Positions 1 to 6,907 of a DNA stretch of 8,366 bases are shown here, piece after piece (position 1 is the first letter of the stretch; every line of letters starts with the position of its first letter). Source of the DNA: JBALVO01 sp036961445 (lineage in GTDB: Bacteria; Pseudomonadota; Gammaproteobacteria; Pseudomonadales; Halieaceae); contig JBALVO010000150.1 of NCBI GenBank assembly GCA_036961445.1, positions 1-8,366 of the forward strand, in the 5' to 3' direction. The notes beneath the pieces were generated by a model. The model had not been told where the DNA came from, ran no database searches, and saw nothing but the letters and a program-made list of their open reading frames with translations. Position numbers and translations under genes: made by a program.

Positions 1-3
1 CCC

Positions 4-1350
4 ATGGAAGAAATTGAACGGCTTTCGGTAGCTTTTGCCAACTATGTATGGGGGACCCCGCTGATTATCCTGCTGCTGGGCGGCGGCCTGTTCTTTGCCG
101 GCTACTCGCGGTTATTGCCCTATCGCCATTTCGGTCACGCTGTTGGGCTGATGCTCGGAAGGCATAAAACAGCCGATCAACCTGGGGAGTTAAGCCATGC
201 ACAGGCCCTGGCGGCAGCACTTTCAGGCACAATGGGGCTGGGCAATATATCCGGAGTGGCACTGGCCATCGTCGCGGGCGGTCCCGGCGCCATTTTCTGG
301 ATGTGGATGTCAGCCCTGGTTGGTATAGCGACCAAGTTTTTTACCTGCTCGCTGGGCATTATGTACCGCGGTGAAGATAGTCTGGGCCGCCTGCAAGGCG
401 GCCCGATGTATATCATTCGCGAAGCCCTGCCGAAGCACTTTTATCCACTGGCTATCCTGTTCTCGGCAGCCGGGCTTGTCGGCACATTACCCATGTTCCA
501 GGCAAACCAGTTAACCGCCCTGATAAGGCAGAATATGTTTCCGGAAGCTGACCCGTTTACCTGTAACCTGGCGATTGGTTGCGTCATGACCCTTATAGTG
601 GGCGCAGTTATCTTTGGCGGGCTTAAACGTGTTGCCAATGTAGCGGTAACGGTATTGCCTGCCATGGTATTCATTTATCTAGGTATGACAATGTATATGC
701 TAGCCGCCCATATCGACAAGGTCCCTGGCATCCTGCAAGGCATCGTCACCGATGCCTTCAACCCCAAAGCGCTGGGTGGCGGATTCCTGGGCGTAATGCT
801 TATCGGAATAAGCCGGGGCGCGTTCTCCAATGAGGCAGGTGTGGGCACTGAAGTAATGGCCCACAGCGCCGCGCAAACCAACGAACCCATCCGCGAGGGC
901 CTGGTGGCCATGCTTGGCCCAGTGGCTGACACCCTGATTGTGTGCACCTGCACGGCCGTGGTCATTCTTATTGCCGGTAACTGGCAAAATCCCGGGGACC
1001 TTTCCGGTATAACACTCACGGCGAACGCCTTTCGAGCCGATATGGGCCTCACCGGCATCGTCCTGCTTTTCATCGTCGCGCTAATACTGAGTTTTACCAC
1101 CATGTTCACCATGTGGTACTACGGGGCCAAGTGTTTCGGCTTTTTATTCGGCGCAGAAGTTCAGCACCATTACCGCTGGTTTTTCCTGGCAACTGTTGTG
1201 TTCGGGGCAACGGTAAGTATCGATGTTGTGTTCAACCTGATCTCAGGCGCATATGGCCTGATGGCAATACCGACCATGGTAGCGACCTTGATGCTATCAA
1301 AAAACGTGATGGCAGCTGCAAGGGATTATTTCCAACGACATCCCTATTAA
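4..1350 (+). CDS. AGCS-family sodium:alanine/glycine symporter
   Basis: Inner-membrane secondary transporter of the alanine/glycine:cation symporter family, which imports small neutral amino acids with Na+ or H+. The 448 residues form about ten hydrophobic segments, for example 18-34, 83-105, 145-162, 186-205, 212-234, 258-272, 305-325, 350-368, 391-411 and 413-431. Two family signatures are clear. The first is GTMGLGNISGVALAI (75-89), followed by GGPGAIFWMWMSALVGIATKF (92-112 region) and QGGPMYI (131-137). The second is SNEAGVGTEVMAHSAAQT (275-292), followed by REGLVAMLGPVADTLIVCT (297-315). The length is at the short end for the family but the protein appears complete. The start is the ATG three bases into the window; its N-terminus fits the usual family start, but no upstream DNA is available to check a ribosome binding site. 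In the second signature the common GSAP stretch reads GTEV, so substrate preference is uncertain. Family assignment is firm; the exact substrate is inference. Confidence 0.93.
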   Translation: MEEIERLSVAFANYVWGTPLIILLLGGGLFFAGYSRLLPYRHFGHAVGLMLGRHKTADQPGELSHAQALAAALSGTMGLGNISGVALAIVAGGPGAIFWMWMSALVGIATKFFTCSLGIMYRGEDSLGRLQGGPMYIIREALPKHFYPLAILFSAAGLVGTLPMFQANQLTALIRQNMFPEADPFTCNLAIGCVMTLIVGAVIFGGLKRVANVAVTVLPAMVFIYLGMTMYMLAAHIDKVPGILQGIVTDAFNPKALGGGFLGVMLIGISRGAFSNEAGVGTEVMAHSAAQTNEPIREGLVAMLGPVADTLIVCTCTAVVILIAGNWQNPGDLSGITLTANAFRADMGLTGIVLLFIVALILSFTTMFTMWYYGAKCFGFLFGAEVQHHYRWFFLATVVFGATVSIDVVFNLISGAYGLMAIPTMVATLMLSKNVMAAARDYFQRHPY

Positions 1351-1447
1351 CAGCTGATTGCAGCAATACCGATCTGCCTGACGGTCTACCCAGCGTGACA
1401 GGACAAACAAGACGATACTATTATAATCACTTATCGCGTTATCCAGG

Positions 1448-1476
1448 TTGAGACAAAACGTATTCTTTCGCATACT
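1448..1476 (+). promoter_or_regulatory. candidate sigma70 promoter for the MscS-type channel gene
   Basis: TTGAGA (1448-1453) and CATACT (1471-1476) are separated by 17 bases and match the sigma70 consensus at 5/6 and 4/6 positions. Transcription would begin near 1483, giving a leader of about 75 bases before the GTG start at 1557. A second candidate is a perfect TATAAT at 1422-1427, but it lacks a good -35 box at normal spacing; GTGACA at 1395-1400 is 21 bases away. Prediction by eye only. Confidence 0.4.
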
Positions 1477-1488
1477 CTAATTGTTGGG

Positions 1489-1514
1489 TATCGTGCTTGA
1501 TGTACTCCACGATA
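1489..1514 (+). promoter_or_regulatory. 7-bp inverted repeat in the leader of the channel gene
   Basis: TATCGTG (1489-1495) and CACGATA (1508-1514) are perfect reverse complements with a 12-base loop. The repeat lies between the candidate promoter and the ribosome binding site at 1544-1551. It has no following T-run, so it is not an intrinsic terminator. It could be an operator or a leader hairpin; the sequence does not decide between them. Confidence 0.45.
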
Positions 1515-1543
1515 ATAAAAGCATCAACAGATAGTCGATTACC

Positions 1544-1551
1544 AAGAGGGG
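1544..1551 (+). promoter_or_regulatory. ribosome binding site that sets a GTG start for the channel
   Basis: AAGAGGGG lies 5 bases before GTG at 1557. The longer in-frame starts at 1497 (TTG) and 1500 (ATG) have no comparable site and fall in the loop of the 1489-1514 inverted repeat. Starting at 1557 also puts a typical signal peptide at the very N-terminus. Confidence 0.75.
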
Positions 1552-1556
1552 AAATC

Positions 1557-4079
1557 GTGATCAAAAAGAGTCGCTGGGAAAGTCTCGGAAGAGTAGCAAA
1601 AGGCGCTTTATCCGCGCTTGCCCTACTTGCTTGTTGCACCATACCGTCAAGTTGGTCTGCCAACGCTGAATCGGACGCTTTTCCTCTGCAACCGGCTGAC
1701 ATCAGCAGCCCTCGTGATACCCTCCAGAGTTTTCTCGCCAATACGACCGCAGTTTTTGAGGCCATCAACGCCGGACACACCAAAGGTTTATCCGCTTATC
1801 GCTACCGCTTACAAGATACGCTGGATTTCAGCGCGACGCCCAACAGTCACCTGATGAATGTGCAAACACTGCGCATGGTTTACCTCAAGGAGATTCTGGA
1901 TCGAATTAAATTACCGGCTGTGCAAGATATTCCGGGCGACGAGACGATTGCGACAACGGTATTACCCCAGTGGATTATCCCGGGGACACGTATCGCCATT
2001 ACCCGAGTGAGGGAAGGCGAGCACGCTGGCAATTATGTCTTCTCTGCTGAGTCAGTGGCAAATCTGCACCGATATTTCCAACAAGTTAAAACCGTGCCAT
2101 ATCAGCCCGGTGCTACTAAAGGTTTTTATAAAATAATAACCGCTTACACGAGGAATGACGGCAACATCGCGTCACGCATCCGATCACGCCTGACCCCTCT
2201 CAATGCAGCCAGCCCGCGCGAGCTCATCCAATCCTTTTTGGGGCACATCAATAGTGCCTATGAAATAGTAATGAATGCGAAGAATTCGCGTCCACCCATG
2301 ACCACTGACCAGGCTAAAGATGCAGATAGGCAAGCCCGCTCGCATTTTAATCGGGCAATGGAAACACTGGACCTTGGCAGTACCCCCATAGCATCTCGGA
2401 ATGACAAGGGGATTGAAGTCACGCTGCTTTTAAAAGAAATTCTCGACCGCGCCCCGTTACCTCCTCTGGATTCTATACCGAGTGCCCTGCTCATTAAAAC
2501 TTTGCGTGAACAGGGGAAATCGCCGATTCGCTGGCGCCTGCCCAACACGAATCTAGAGGTGGTAGAGTTGACCGAGGGGCCATCTGCTGGCGAGTTTCGC
2601 TTCAGTATAGCTACAGTAGTGAATGCAGAAAAATCCTATAGCAAGGTTCGGGACCTTCCCTACCGTGGCGCGAATACCAAGGATCCCGACGAGAACAGGT
2701 TTACAGACCAATATGATTCCCCCGAAACCTCGCCACAATTTTATGAATACTACATATCAACACCCGGTCGATTCGTGCCAGCAGCCTCTCCAATTTGGCC
2801 CGTACTAAAACGGTTACCTGCCAGTGCCAATACAATCTACGCCGGGCAGACAGCGTGGCAATGGGTTGGCATTGTGGTGACAGTGTTTGGCGTAATCATC
2901 GCGTTTTTTGCCATTCATACTGTCGGCCGATGGTTGTACAGGCATGTACGCACACCTTGGTCTGCCTGGACTAACGTACTTCAACCCGTCGCTAATGCGA
3001 CCGTTGCCCTGTGGGCTACCAACTTTCTCGACAGTGATGTGAACATTACGGGTGCGGTGAATGGAGCTGTACTATTGGTCGGTGGCTTTCTGCTCTATGC
3101 GTTTGCAGCAGCAACGGCCTTCCGCACGAGCTCCGCCATTGCCGACACCGTGGTGTATTACAGCAAGCGCGATAAAGAGGACTTCGATTCCAGCCTGCTG
3201 CGAGTGTCTACGCGCGCTATAGGCTTTGTGGTGGGCGCCGTCATCCTGGTTAATGGCGTACGACAATTGGGTCTCGATCTAATTCCGCTGGTGGCGGGAT
3301 TAGGGGTCGGTGGCCTTGCGGTTGCTCTGGCTATCCGCCCGACATTGGAAAATATGATTGGCGGCATTGTTTTGTATGCAGACAGACCTGTGCAGGTTGG
3401 AGACTTTTGCTCCTTTGGTGCCAATAAAGGCGTGATTCAACGGATCGGACTGCGTTCTACCCGGATTCGAGCCCCTGACCGGACAATGATCACTATACCC
3501 AATTCTGCGTTCGCTGATATGCAGATCACCAACTGGGCCATGTGCGACACGATTTTGATTAATACCGTCATCGGCCTACGGTACGAAACTACACCAGACC
3601 AATTGCGCCACCTCATGGCCAAGATGCGCCAAACCTGCTTCGCCCATCCGCTAATACAATCCGACACATTGCGTATTCGTTTCGCGGGCTTCGGTACGTC
3701 TTCACTGGATATTGCAGTCCGCGTTTACGTACTGACAACGGAATGGAACGAGTTCCATGCCGTGCGAGAAGATCTATTCCTGCGCTTCGCCGACCTTATT
3801 GAAGAATCGGGCACTAGAATTGCCCACCCCTCCACCACCGTCTACATGGGCAAGGATAGCGATCTGGATACAGACACCATAGCAGCAGTTGAACAAGAGG
3901 TGCAGGCCTGGCGGGAAGCCGATGAATTGCCCTACCCTCTTACCCCGGAGCCACTGGCAAAAAATATTGAGAACACATTAGACTATCCGCCCAAAGGATC
4001 GCCTGGCTATGCTCACAAGGCGGTGGCTGAAAAAAGGAATGAGAACCTGTCGTCGCCTGAACGATCAGGCAAAACCTAG
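1557..4079 (+). CDS. large MscS-family mechanosensitive channel with duplicated periplasmic module
   Basis: Small-conductance mechanosensitive channel family; such inner-membrane pores release solutes when membrane tension rises after hypo-osmotic shock. With the GTG start the protein has 840 residues, far longer than E. coli MscS (286). Order of parts: signal peptide (about 1-37, basic KKSRW...R..K, then GALSALALLACC, likely cleavage after SANA). Then two copies of a periplasmic module (about 51-182 and 219-369), hydrophobic helices at about 433-456, 478-490 (weak), 498-520 and 554-569, and the pore helix at 575-592. The MscS beta domain with RPVQVGDF, GLRSTRIR and TIPNSAF follows (610-660), then the C-terminal alpha/beta domain (665-765) and a hydrophilic tail. 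The pore segment AGLGVGGLAVALAIRPTLEN aligns with E. coli A98-N117. The Q112-G113 pair reads Arg594-Pro595 here. The acetyltransferase gene starts 8 bases downstream. The family call is firm; gating properties and ion preference are unknown. Confidence 0.93.
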   Translation: MIKKSRWESLGRVAKGALSALALLACCTIPSSWSANAESDAFPLQPADISSPRDTLQSFLANTTAVFEAINAGHTKGLSAYRYRLQDTLDFSATPNSHLMNVQTLRMVYLKEILDRIKLPAVQDIPGDETIATTVLPQWIIPGTRIAITRVREGEHAGNYVFSAESVANLHRYFQQVKTVPYQPGATKGFYKIITAYTRNDGNIASRIRSRLTPLNAASPRELIQSFLGHINSAYEIVMNAKNSRPPMTTDQAKDADRQARSHFNRAMETLDLGSTPIASRNDKGIEVTLLLKEILDRAPLPPLDSIPSALLIKTLREQGKSPIRWRLPNTNLEVVELTEGPSAGEFRFSIATVVNAEKSYSKVRDLPYRGANTKDPDENRFTDQYDSPETSPQFYEYYISTPGRFVPAASPIWPVLKRLPASANTIYAGQTAWQWVGIVVTVFGVIIAFFAIHTVGRWLYRHVRTPWSAWTNVLQPVANATVALWATNFLDSDVNITGAVNGAVLLVGGFLLYAFAAATAFRTSSAIADTVVYYSKRDKEDFDSSLLRVSTRAIGFVVGAVILVNGVRQLGLDLIPLVAGLGVGGLAVALAIRPTLENMIGGIVLYADRPVQVGDFCSFGANKGVIQRIGLRSTRIRAPDRTMITIPNSAFADMQITNWAMCDTILINTVIGLRYETTPDQLRHLMAKMRQTCFAHPLIQSDTLRIRFAGFGTSSLDIAVRVYVLTTEWNEFHAVREDLFLRFADLIEESGTRIAHPSTTVYMGKDSDLDTDTIAAVEQEVQAWREADELPYPLTPEPLAKNIENTLDYPPKGSPGYAHKAVAEKRNENLSSPERSGKT

Positions 4080-4087
4080 GCTCGAAG

Positions 4088-4543
4088 ATGGAAGTTAAAC
4101 TGGACGATTTAACAGGTTTAAAAATCGCTGAGCTACTGCAAGAACATTTGCTGGGCATGGCACACCATTCGCCTCCCGAGAGTGTGCATGCACTGGATCT
4201 TGAGGAACTGCGTAAACCGGCAATAACCTTCTGGAGCGCGTGGGACGATACTGAATTGCTGGGTTGCGCGGCCCTGAAGGAACTGGATTCTGAACACGGT
4301 GAGATAAAGTCGATGCGCACGGCTCTGTCGCATTTACGCAAGGGAGTAGCGGCGAGTATTCTCAAACATATATTGAACGAGGCGAAGAATCGAAACTACA
4401 AGAGACTGAGCCTTGAGACTGGCTCGATGGACGTTTTTTTACCAGCGCGCAACTTGTATCTGCGTTTTGGCTTTCAGGAATGTGCACCATTTGCTGAGTA
4501 TATCGAAGACCCAAACAGCATTTTCCTGACAAAAATACTGTAA
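4088..4543 (+). CDS. GNAT-family N-acetyltransferase
   Basis: Predicted cytoplasmic acetyl-CoA-dependent N-acyltransferase of 151 residues, a normal length for a single GNAT domain. Visible motifs are GCAALKEL (59-66, beta strand), GEIKSMRT (71-78), the acetyl-CoA pyrophosphate loop HLRKGVAA (82-89) followed by helix SILKHIL, LSLETGSM (107-114) and PARNLYLRFGF (119-129). The end, ECAPFAEYIEDPNSIFLTK, matches a well-known uncharacterised GNAT subgroup with LETGSM and DPNS-F motifs. In the Q/R-x-x-G-x-G/A loop the first position is Leu83 and the basic residues follow at 84-85. The start is ATG 8 bases after the channel's stop; the Shine-Dalgarno site is weak, which fits translational coupling in a two-gene operon. 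The acetylated substrate cannot be told; a link to osmotic stress is only suggested by position. Confidence 0.9.
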   Translation: MEVKLDDLTGLKIAELLQEHLLGMAHHSPPESVHALDLEELRKPAITFWSAWDDTELLGCAALKELDSEHGEIKSMRTALSHLRKGVAASILKHILNEAKNRNYKRLSLETGSMDVFLPARNLYLRFGFQECAPFAEYIEDPNSIFLTKIL

Positions 4544-4720
4544 CGCCCAAGCTGACAGCAATATCCACTGACACGCCAGAACACATATTACCTGCCTTAC
4601 TTGCACTACCTGAAATTGATATTCACAGCTATTCGTCGTCCTGGCACAATAAGACTCTCTCGAGATGCCATCACGCAGTTTAAGTCATCAGCCAGCTTCG
4701 CGGGCCGCGGTGTGATTCAA
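4544..4720. other. convergent intergenic region, no convincing gene
   Basis: This 177-base gap separates the stop codons of the convergent acetyltransferase and EthD genes. I see no strong hairpin with a T-run for either direction. A GTGATT/AATCAC pair (about 4712-4733) runs over the EthD stop codon with a 12-base loop and is weak. A + frame that passes through 4573-4650 without ATG reads like protein (TPEHILPALLALPEIDIHSY), which could be chance or the remnant of a lost gene. Confidence 0.4.
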
Positions 4721-5101
4721 TCAGGAATTAATCACGATGTGCTCTTCGGTGAAAAATATCGTCGAAGCTTCCATATCGATAAACCGTGCTTCGTCTTCAG
4801 CCAAGGCTGTACTCGCGGTCTGCCCCTCCTGCGTCTCCAGCGCTTCAACAATATCCTCATAGCTATCCCACCAGACTTCTGCAATACCTTCAAATCCGGG
4901 CATTTTCATACCTCTTTGAGCGACGACCATCTCTCCAAACTCATTATGTTTGGTATGACTCTGGACATAACGGCGGATTCGCAGCGCGGTGGCATATGAC
5001 CTAACCAGCGGTCCATGTTTGTTTAACCAATAGTCGTAAAAATCCTCATCAGACACTGTTTCACGCTTACGAACACAGAAAACCATCTTTATCATTGTCA
5101 T
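4721..5101 (-). CDS. EthD-domain protein
   Basis: Small protein (126 residues) of the EthD family, a dimeric alpha/beta-barrel (ferredoxin-like) fold. The family is named after EthD of the ethyl tert-butyl ether degradation cluster in Rhodococcus, and its members occur near catabolic enzymes; the biochemical role is mostly unknown. Motifs seen: KMVFCVRKRE (5-14, first strand), DFYDYWLNKHGPLV (20-33, the hallmark YW..HGPL), RIRRYVQSH (41-49), GIAEVWWDSYED (72-83) and EDEARFIDM (102-110). No signal peptide, so probably cytoplasmic. The start ATG has AAGGA 8 bases upstream (GAAGGAAGAAAGCG before ATG), which favours it over the second ATG two codons later. It runs in the same direction as the DUF1254 gene, 195 bases away. 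Confidence 0.88.
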   Translation of the reverse strand: MTMIKMVFCVRKRETVSDEDFYDYWLNKHGPLVRSYATALRIRRYVQSHTKHNEFGEMVVAQRGMKMPGFEGIAEVWWDSYEDIVEALETQEGQTASTALAEDEARFIDMEASTIFFTEEHIVINS

Positions 5102-5156
5102 CGCTTTCTTCCTTCACTTCTTCAGTGAGCACGCTATCTTCCAACATCCATTTGCA

Positions 5157-5170
5157 GCAAAAAATTTTGC
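5157..5170. promoter_or_regulatory. AT-rich palindrome upstream of the EthD gene
   Basis: GCAAAA and TTTTGC arms flank a 2-base centre, 56 bases before the EthD start codon. The arms are too close to form a stable RNA hairpin, so a protein-binding site or an UP-type element is more likely than a terminator. I could not find a good pair of promoter boxes around it. Confidence 0.25.
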
Positions 5171-5241
5171 CCGCGACGATTTATCTAACCCATCTATTAG
5201 GTGACAGTCGTCTGCCATGAGGGGCCCTTAGCAATACCATT

Positions 5242-5267
5242 CAGCAGCGTACCGACCCCGTCTGCTG
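5242..5267 (-). repeat. inverted repeat downstream of the DUF1254 gene
   Basis: CAGCAG (5242-5247) and CTGCTG (5262-5267) form a 6-bp stem with a 14-base loop; flanking ATT and AAT can extend it past a single bulged C. It begins about 30 bases after the DUF1254 stop codon in transcription direction. There is no T-run after it, so it could protect the mRNA 3' end or aid a Rho-dependent stop, but is not a classical terminator. Confidence 0.3.
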
Positions 5268-5296
5268 CAATCGTTTGTTAGCTGATGTGCCTTGCA

Positions 5297-6727
5297 TTAC
5301 TCCACCAACTCAATGTCGTTGAGTTCGAAACTGTGATCAAACAAAGCCGGCTCAGGACCATAGAAGCGGGCCAACAGGAAGAAGCGCCGCTTCGGGTTAG
5401 TGGGTAGCCAGTTGCTTTCTTTGCCTTCAGGTGCCTTCGGGCCAAAATAGATGTCCACTGACCCATCGTTGTTCTTCTGCAGCTGCTCCTGAGTATTATC
5501 GACACTGCTCTTGTCGACGTTGCGAATGTAGGAAGCCGTCTCTAGATCGTAAGTCGTGATAGCCCAGAAATTGCGGACGGGTACATTGGGCGGCATTACC
5601 AGTTTGTAGGTCTTGCTTCCATCCAGCCACTGACCATCCGGAGTCTCCGCGAGATCCAGGTAGAAGGTGGCGCTTCCATAATTTTTCACGCCAGTGATAA
5701 TGGCGTAATACAGAGCGCCGCGCGCGTGGTAGTCGAAATAGGATGGGAACTCATAGGTCCAGTCCGTCTCAATATCTCCAGCAGGAGTCAGGGAGCTCCA
5801 CTTTTTACCTTCGTAGAACCATGGATTCAGAACCCGGTGATACTGCTCAAGCATGTACTGCAGTGCCTCTGGGCCGGCCTGGTCAAAGATGGCCTGCATT
5901 TTTTCATCAGGTTTGTACGGCTCACCCATGCGTATGCCAATACGCGCAAGCAGCCCCATCATGGCAAGATTCTGTCCCTCAACGAGTTCCTCTTCGAGCA
6001 TCTCGTGAATTTCATGATAGATGTTGCCGTCGAGTACCGGTGTCATTTCGAGCAGCTTGCCGTAGAGGTCGACAAACTTCATCGTCGGTGGGTTGTCGGC
6101 TTTCGCCAGCGGATAGATTTTCATCTGTTTCACAAATGCTACGGCTTTTGCCAGGTTCTCTGCTGTAGCACCCTTGATGATCGGACGCAGGACAATCCAG
6201 CCATCATAGGTTCGCTGCTCGTACACGAGTGCCTTTGGTAGGAGTGGGCCATTGTAGCCGGGGGGGACCAACAGGTATGTCGCACCTCGGCCCCTGTCGC
6301 GGCCGAGTGCACCAACGTCATCGATCGGGCGCTGCCAGGCATCCATCAACGTCCCGAAGATACCCACATCCTCGGTAGAAGGTGGTATCTCGACCACGAT
6401 CGGTCCATCCCTGACGTTCCAATAGGTCAAGATGTACGGCGTCGTATTGTTGGGAGTTGCTGTTTGGAATCTCCAGTCCTGTAATTTGGAGAAGTAGCCG
6501 ACATCATTTGGACCTACACCCGCTTCAGCAAGAGCATCACGGTAGAACTTATAATTCATCAGCGGCATTGCCCATACCGCAGCATCGATGGCACGATGAT
6601 AGAGCATGCGGTCATGCACATCGGCCTTTTGCAGATCGAATTGCTCTGCATTCAACGGTAAGGACAACACCAGCCCTATCGCCATCACCACAACTAAAGG
6701 TGCTGTTATTATCTTGTCTACTTTCAT
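5297..6727 (-). CDS. secreted DUF1254/DUF1214 domain protein
   Basis: Protein of 476 residues with the two-domain DUF1254-DUF1214 architecture; the biochemical function of the family is not established. An N-terminal signal peptide is visible (MKVDK, then hydrophobic IITAPLVVVMAIGLVLSLP, likely cleavage after LNA at about 27), so the protein should be periplasmic or exported. DUF1254 covers roughly 50-190, with TPNNTTPYILTYWNVRDGP (91-109), VVEIPP (111-116), DAWQRPIDDVGALGRDRG (129-146) and YLLVPPGYNGPLLP (151-164). A helical middle part follows (190-310). DUF1214 covers about 350-465, with NFWAITTYD (386-394), DGSVDIYFGPKAPEGKESNW (421-440) and RRFFLLARFYGPEP (447-460). The length is typical. 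The start ATG has AAGGTG (6735-6740) 7 bases upstream. A terminator-like hairpin lies 2 bases before that site. The gene is co-directional with EthD downstream and with the small membrane protein upstream. Confidence 0.92.
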   Translation of the reverse strand: MKVDKIITAPLVVVMAIGLVLSLPLNAEQFDLQKADVHDRMLYHRAIDAAVWAMPLMNYKFYRDALAEAGVGPNDVGYFSKLQDWRFQTATPNNTTPYILTYWNVRDGPIVVEIPPSTEDVGIFGTLMDAWQRPIDDVGALGRDRGRGATYLLVPPGYNGPLLPKALVYEQRTYDGWIVLRPIIKGATAENLAKAVAFVKQMKIYPLAKADNPPTMKFVDLYGKLLEMTPVLDGNIYHEIHEMLEEELVEGQNLAMMGLLARIGIRMGEPYKPDEKMQAIFDQAGPEALQYMLEQYHRVLNPWFYEGKKWSSLTPAGDIETDWTYEFPSYFDYHARGALYYAIITGVKNYGSATFYLDLAETPDGQWLDGSKTYKLVMPPNVPVRNFWAITTYDLETASYIRNVDKSSVDNTQEQLQKNNDGSVDIYFGPKAPEGKESNWLPTNPKRRFFLLARFYGPEPALFDHSFELNDIELVE

Positions 6728-6742
6728 TTCACTTCACCTTAC

Positions 6743-6772
6743 AAAAATCAGAGGATCCTGCGTTTTCTCTGA
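6743..6772 (-). terminator. hairpin with T-run directly before the DUF1254 ribosome binding site
   Basis: On the - strand TCAGAG, 13 loop bases and CTCTGA are followed by five T residues (stem arms at 6767-6772 and 6748-6753, T-run 6743-6747). It may end transcription from the gene at 6908-7378. However, the DUF1254 Shine-Dalgarno site starts 2 bases after the T-run, so any DUF1254 transcript with a leader must cross it. This makes an attenuator or leader structure possible. The stem is short and the loop large, so stability is modest. Confidence 0.4.
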
Positions 6773-6907
6773 CATTCCACATCTGATGGGACTGTCTGCC
6801 TGTAGATCAGTGTAGCTTCTTTCTGGGAATTTCGGCAGGGCTTCATCTCTTGGGCACCCACTGCAGTCATTCCGCTTCCGACTACCTTACGCAGCTCACG
6901 ACAACTA

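Noticed and set aside
1351..1370. GCTG-ATTG-CAGC hairpin after the symporter stop as a terminator
   Set aside because: Only a 4-bp stem and no T-run follows.
1497..1556. Upstream TTG/ATG starts for the channel gene, adding 20 residues
   Set aside because: No ribosome binding site, position in the loop of an inverted repeat, and they would put a polar extension before the signal peptide; GTG at 1557 has AAGAGGGG.
4601..4999. 132-codon + frame opposite the EthD gene
   Set aside because: It is mostly antisense to the clear EthD coding sequence and has no domain of its own.
5183..5283. Possible integron attC site: ATCTAAC (5183-5189) and GTTAGCT (5277-5283) with an inverted repeat between them
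   Set aside because: The inner arms next to these boxes do not pair (CCATC against CGTTT), the end box departs from GTTRRRY, and no integrase or cassette array is present.
5726..6241. 171-codon + frame opposite the DUF1254 gene
   Set aside because: Lies wholly antisense to a well-supported coding sequence and shows no family motif.
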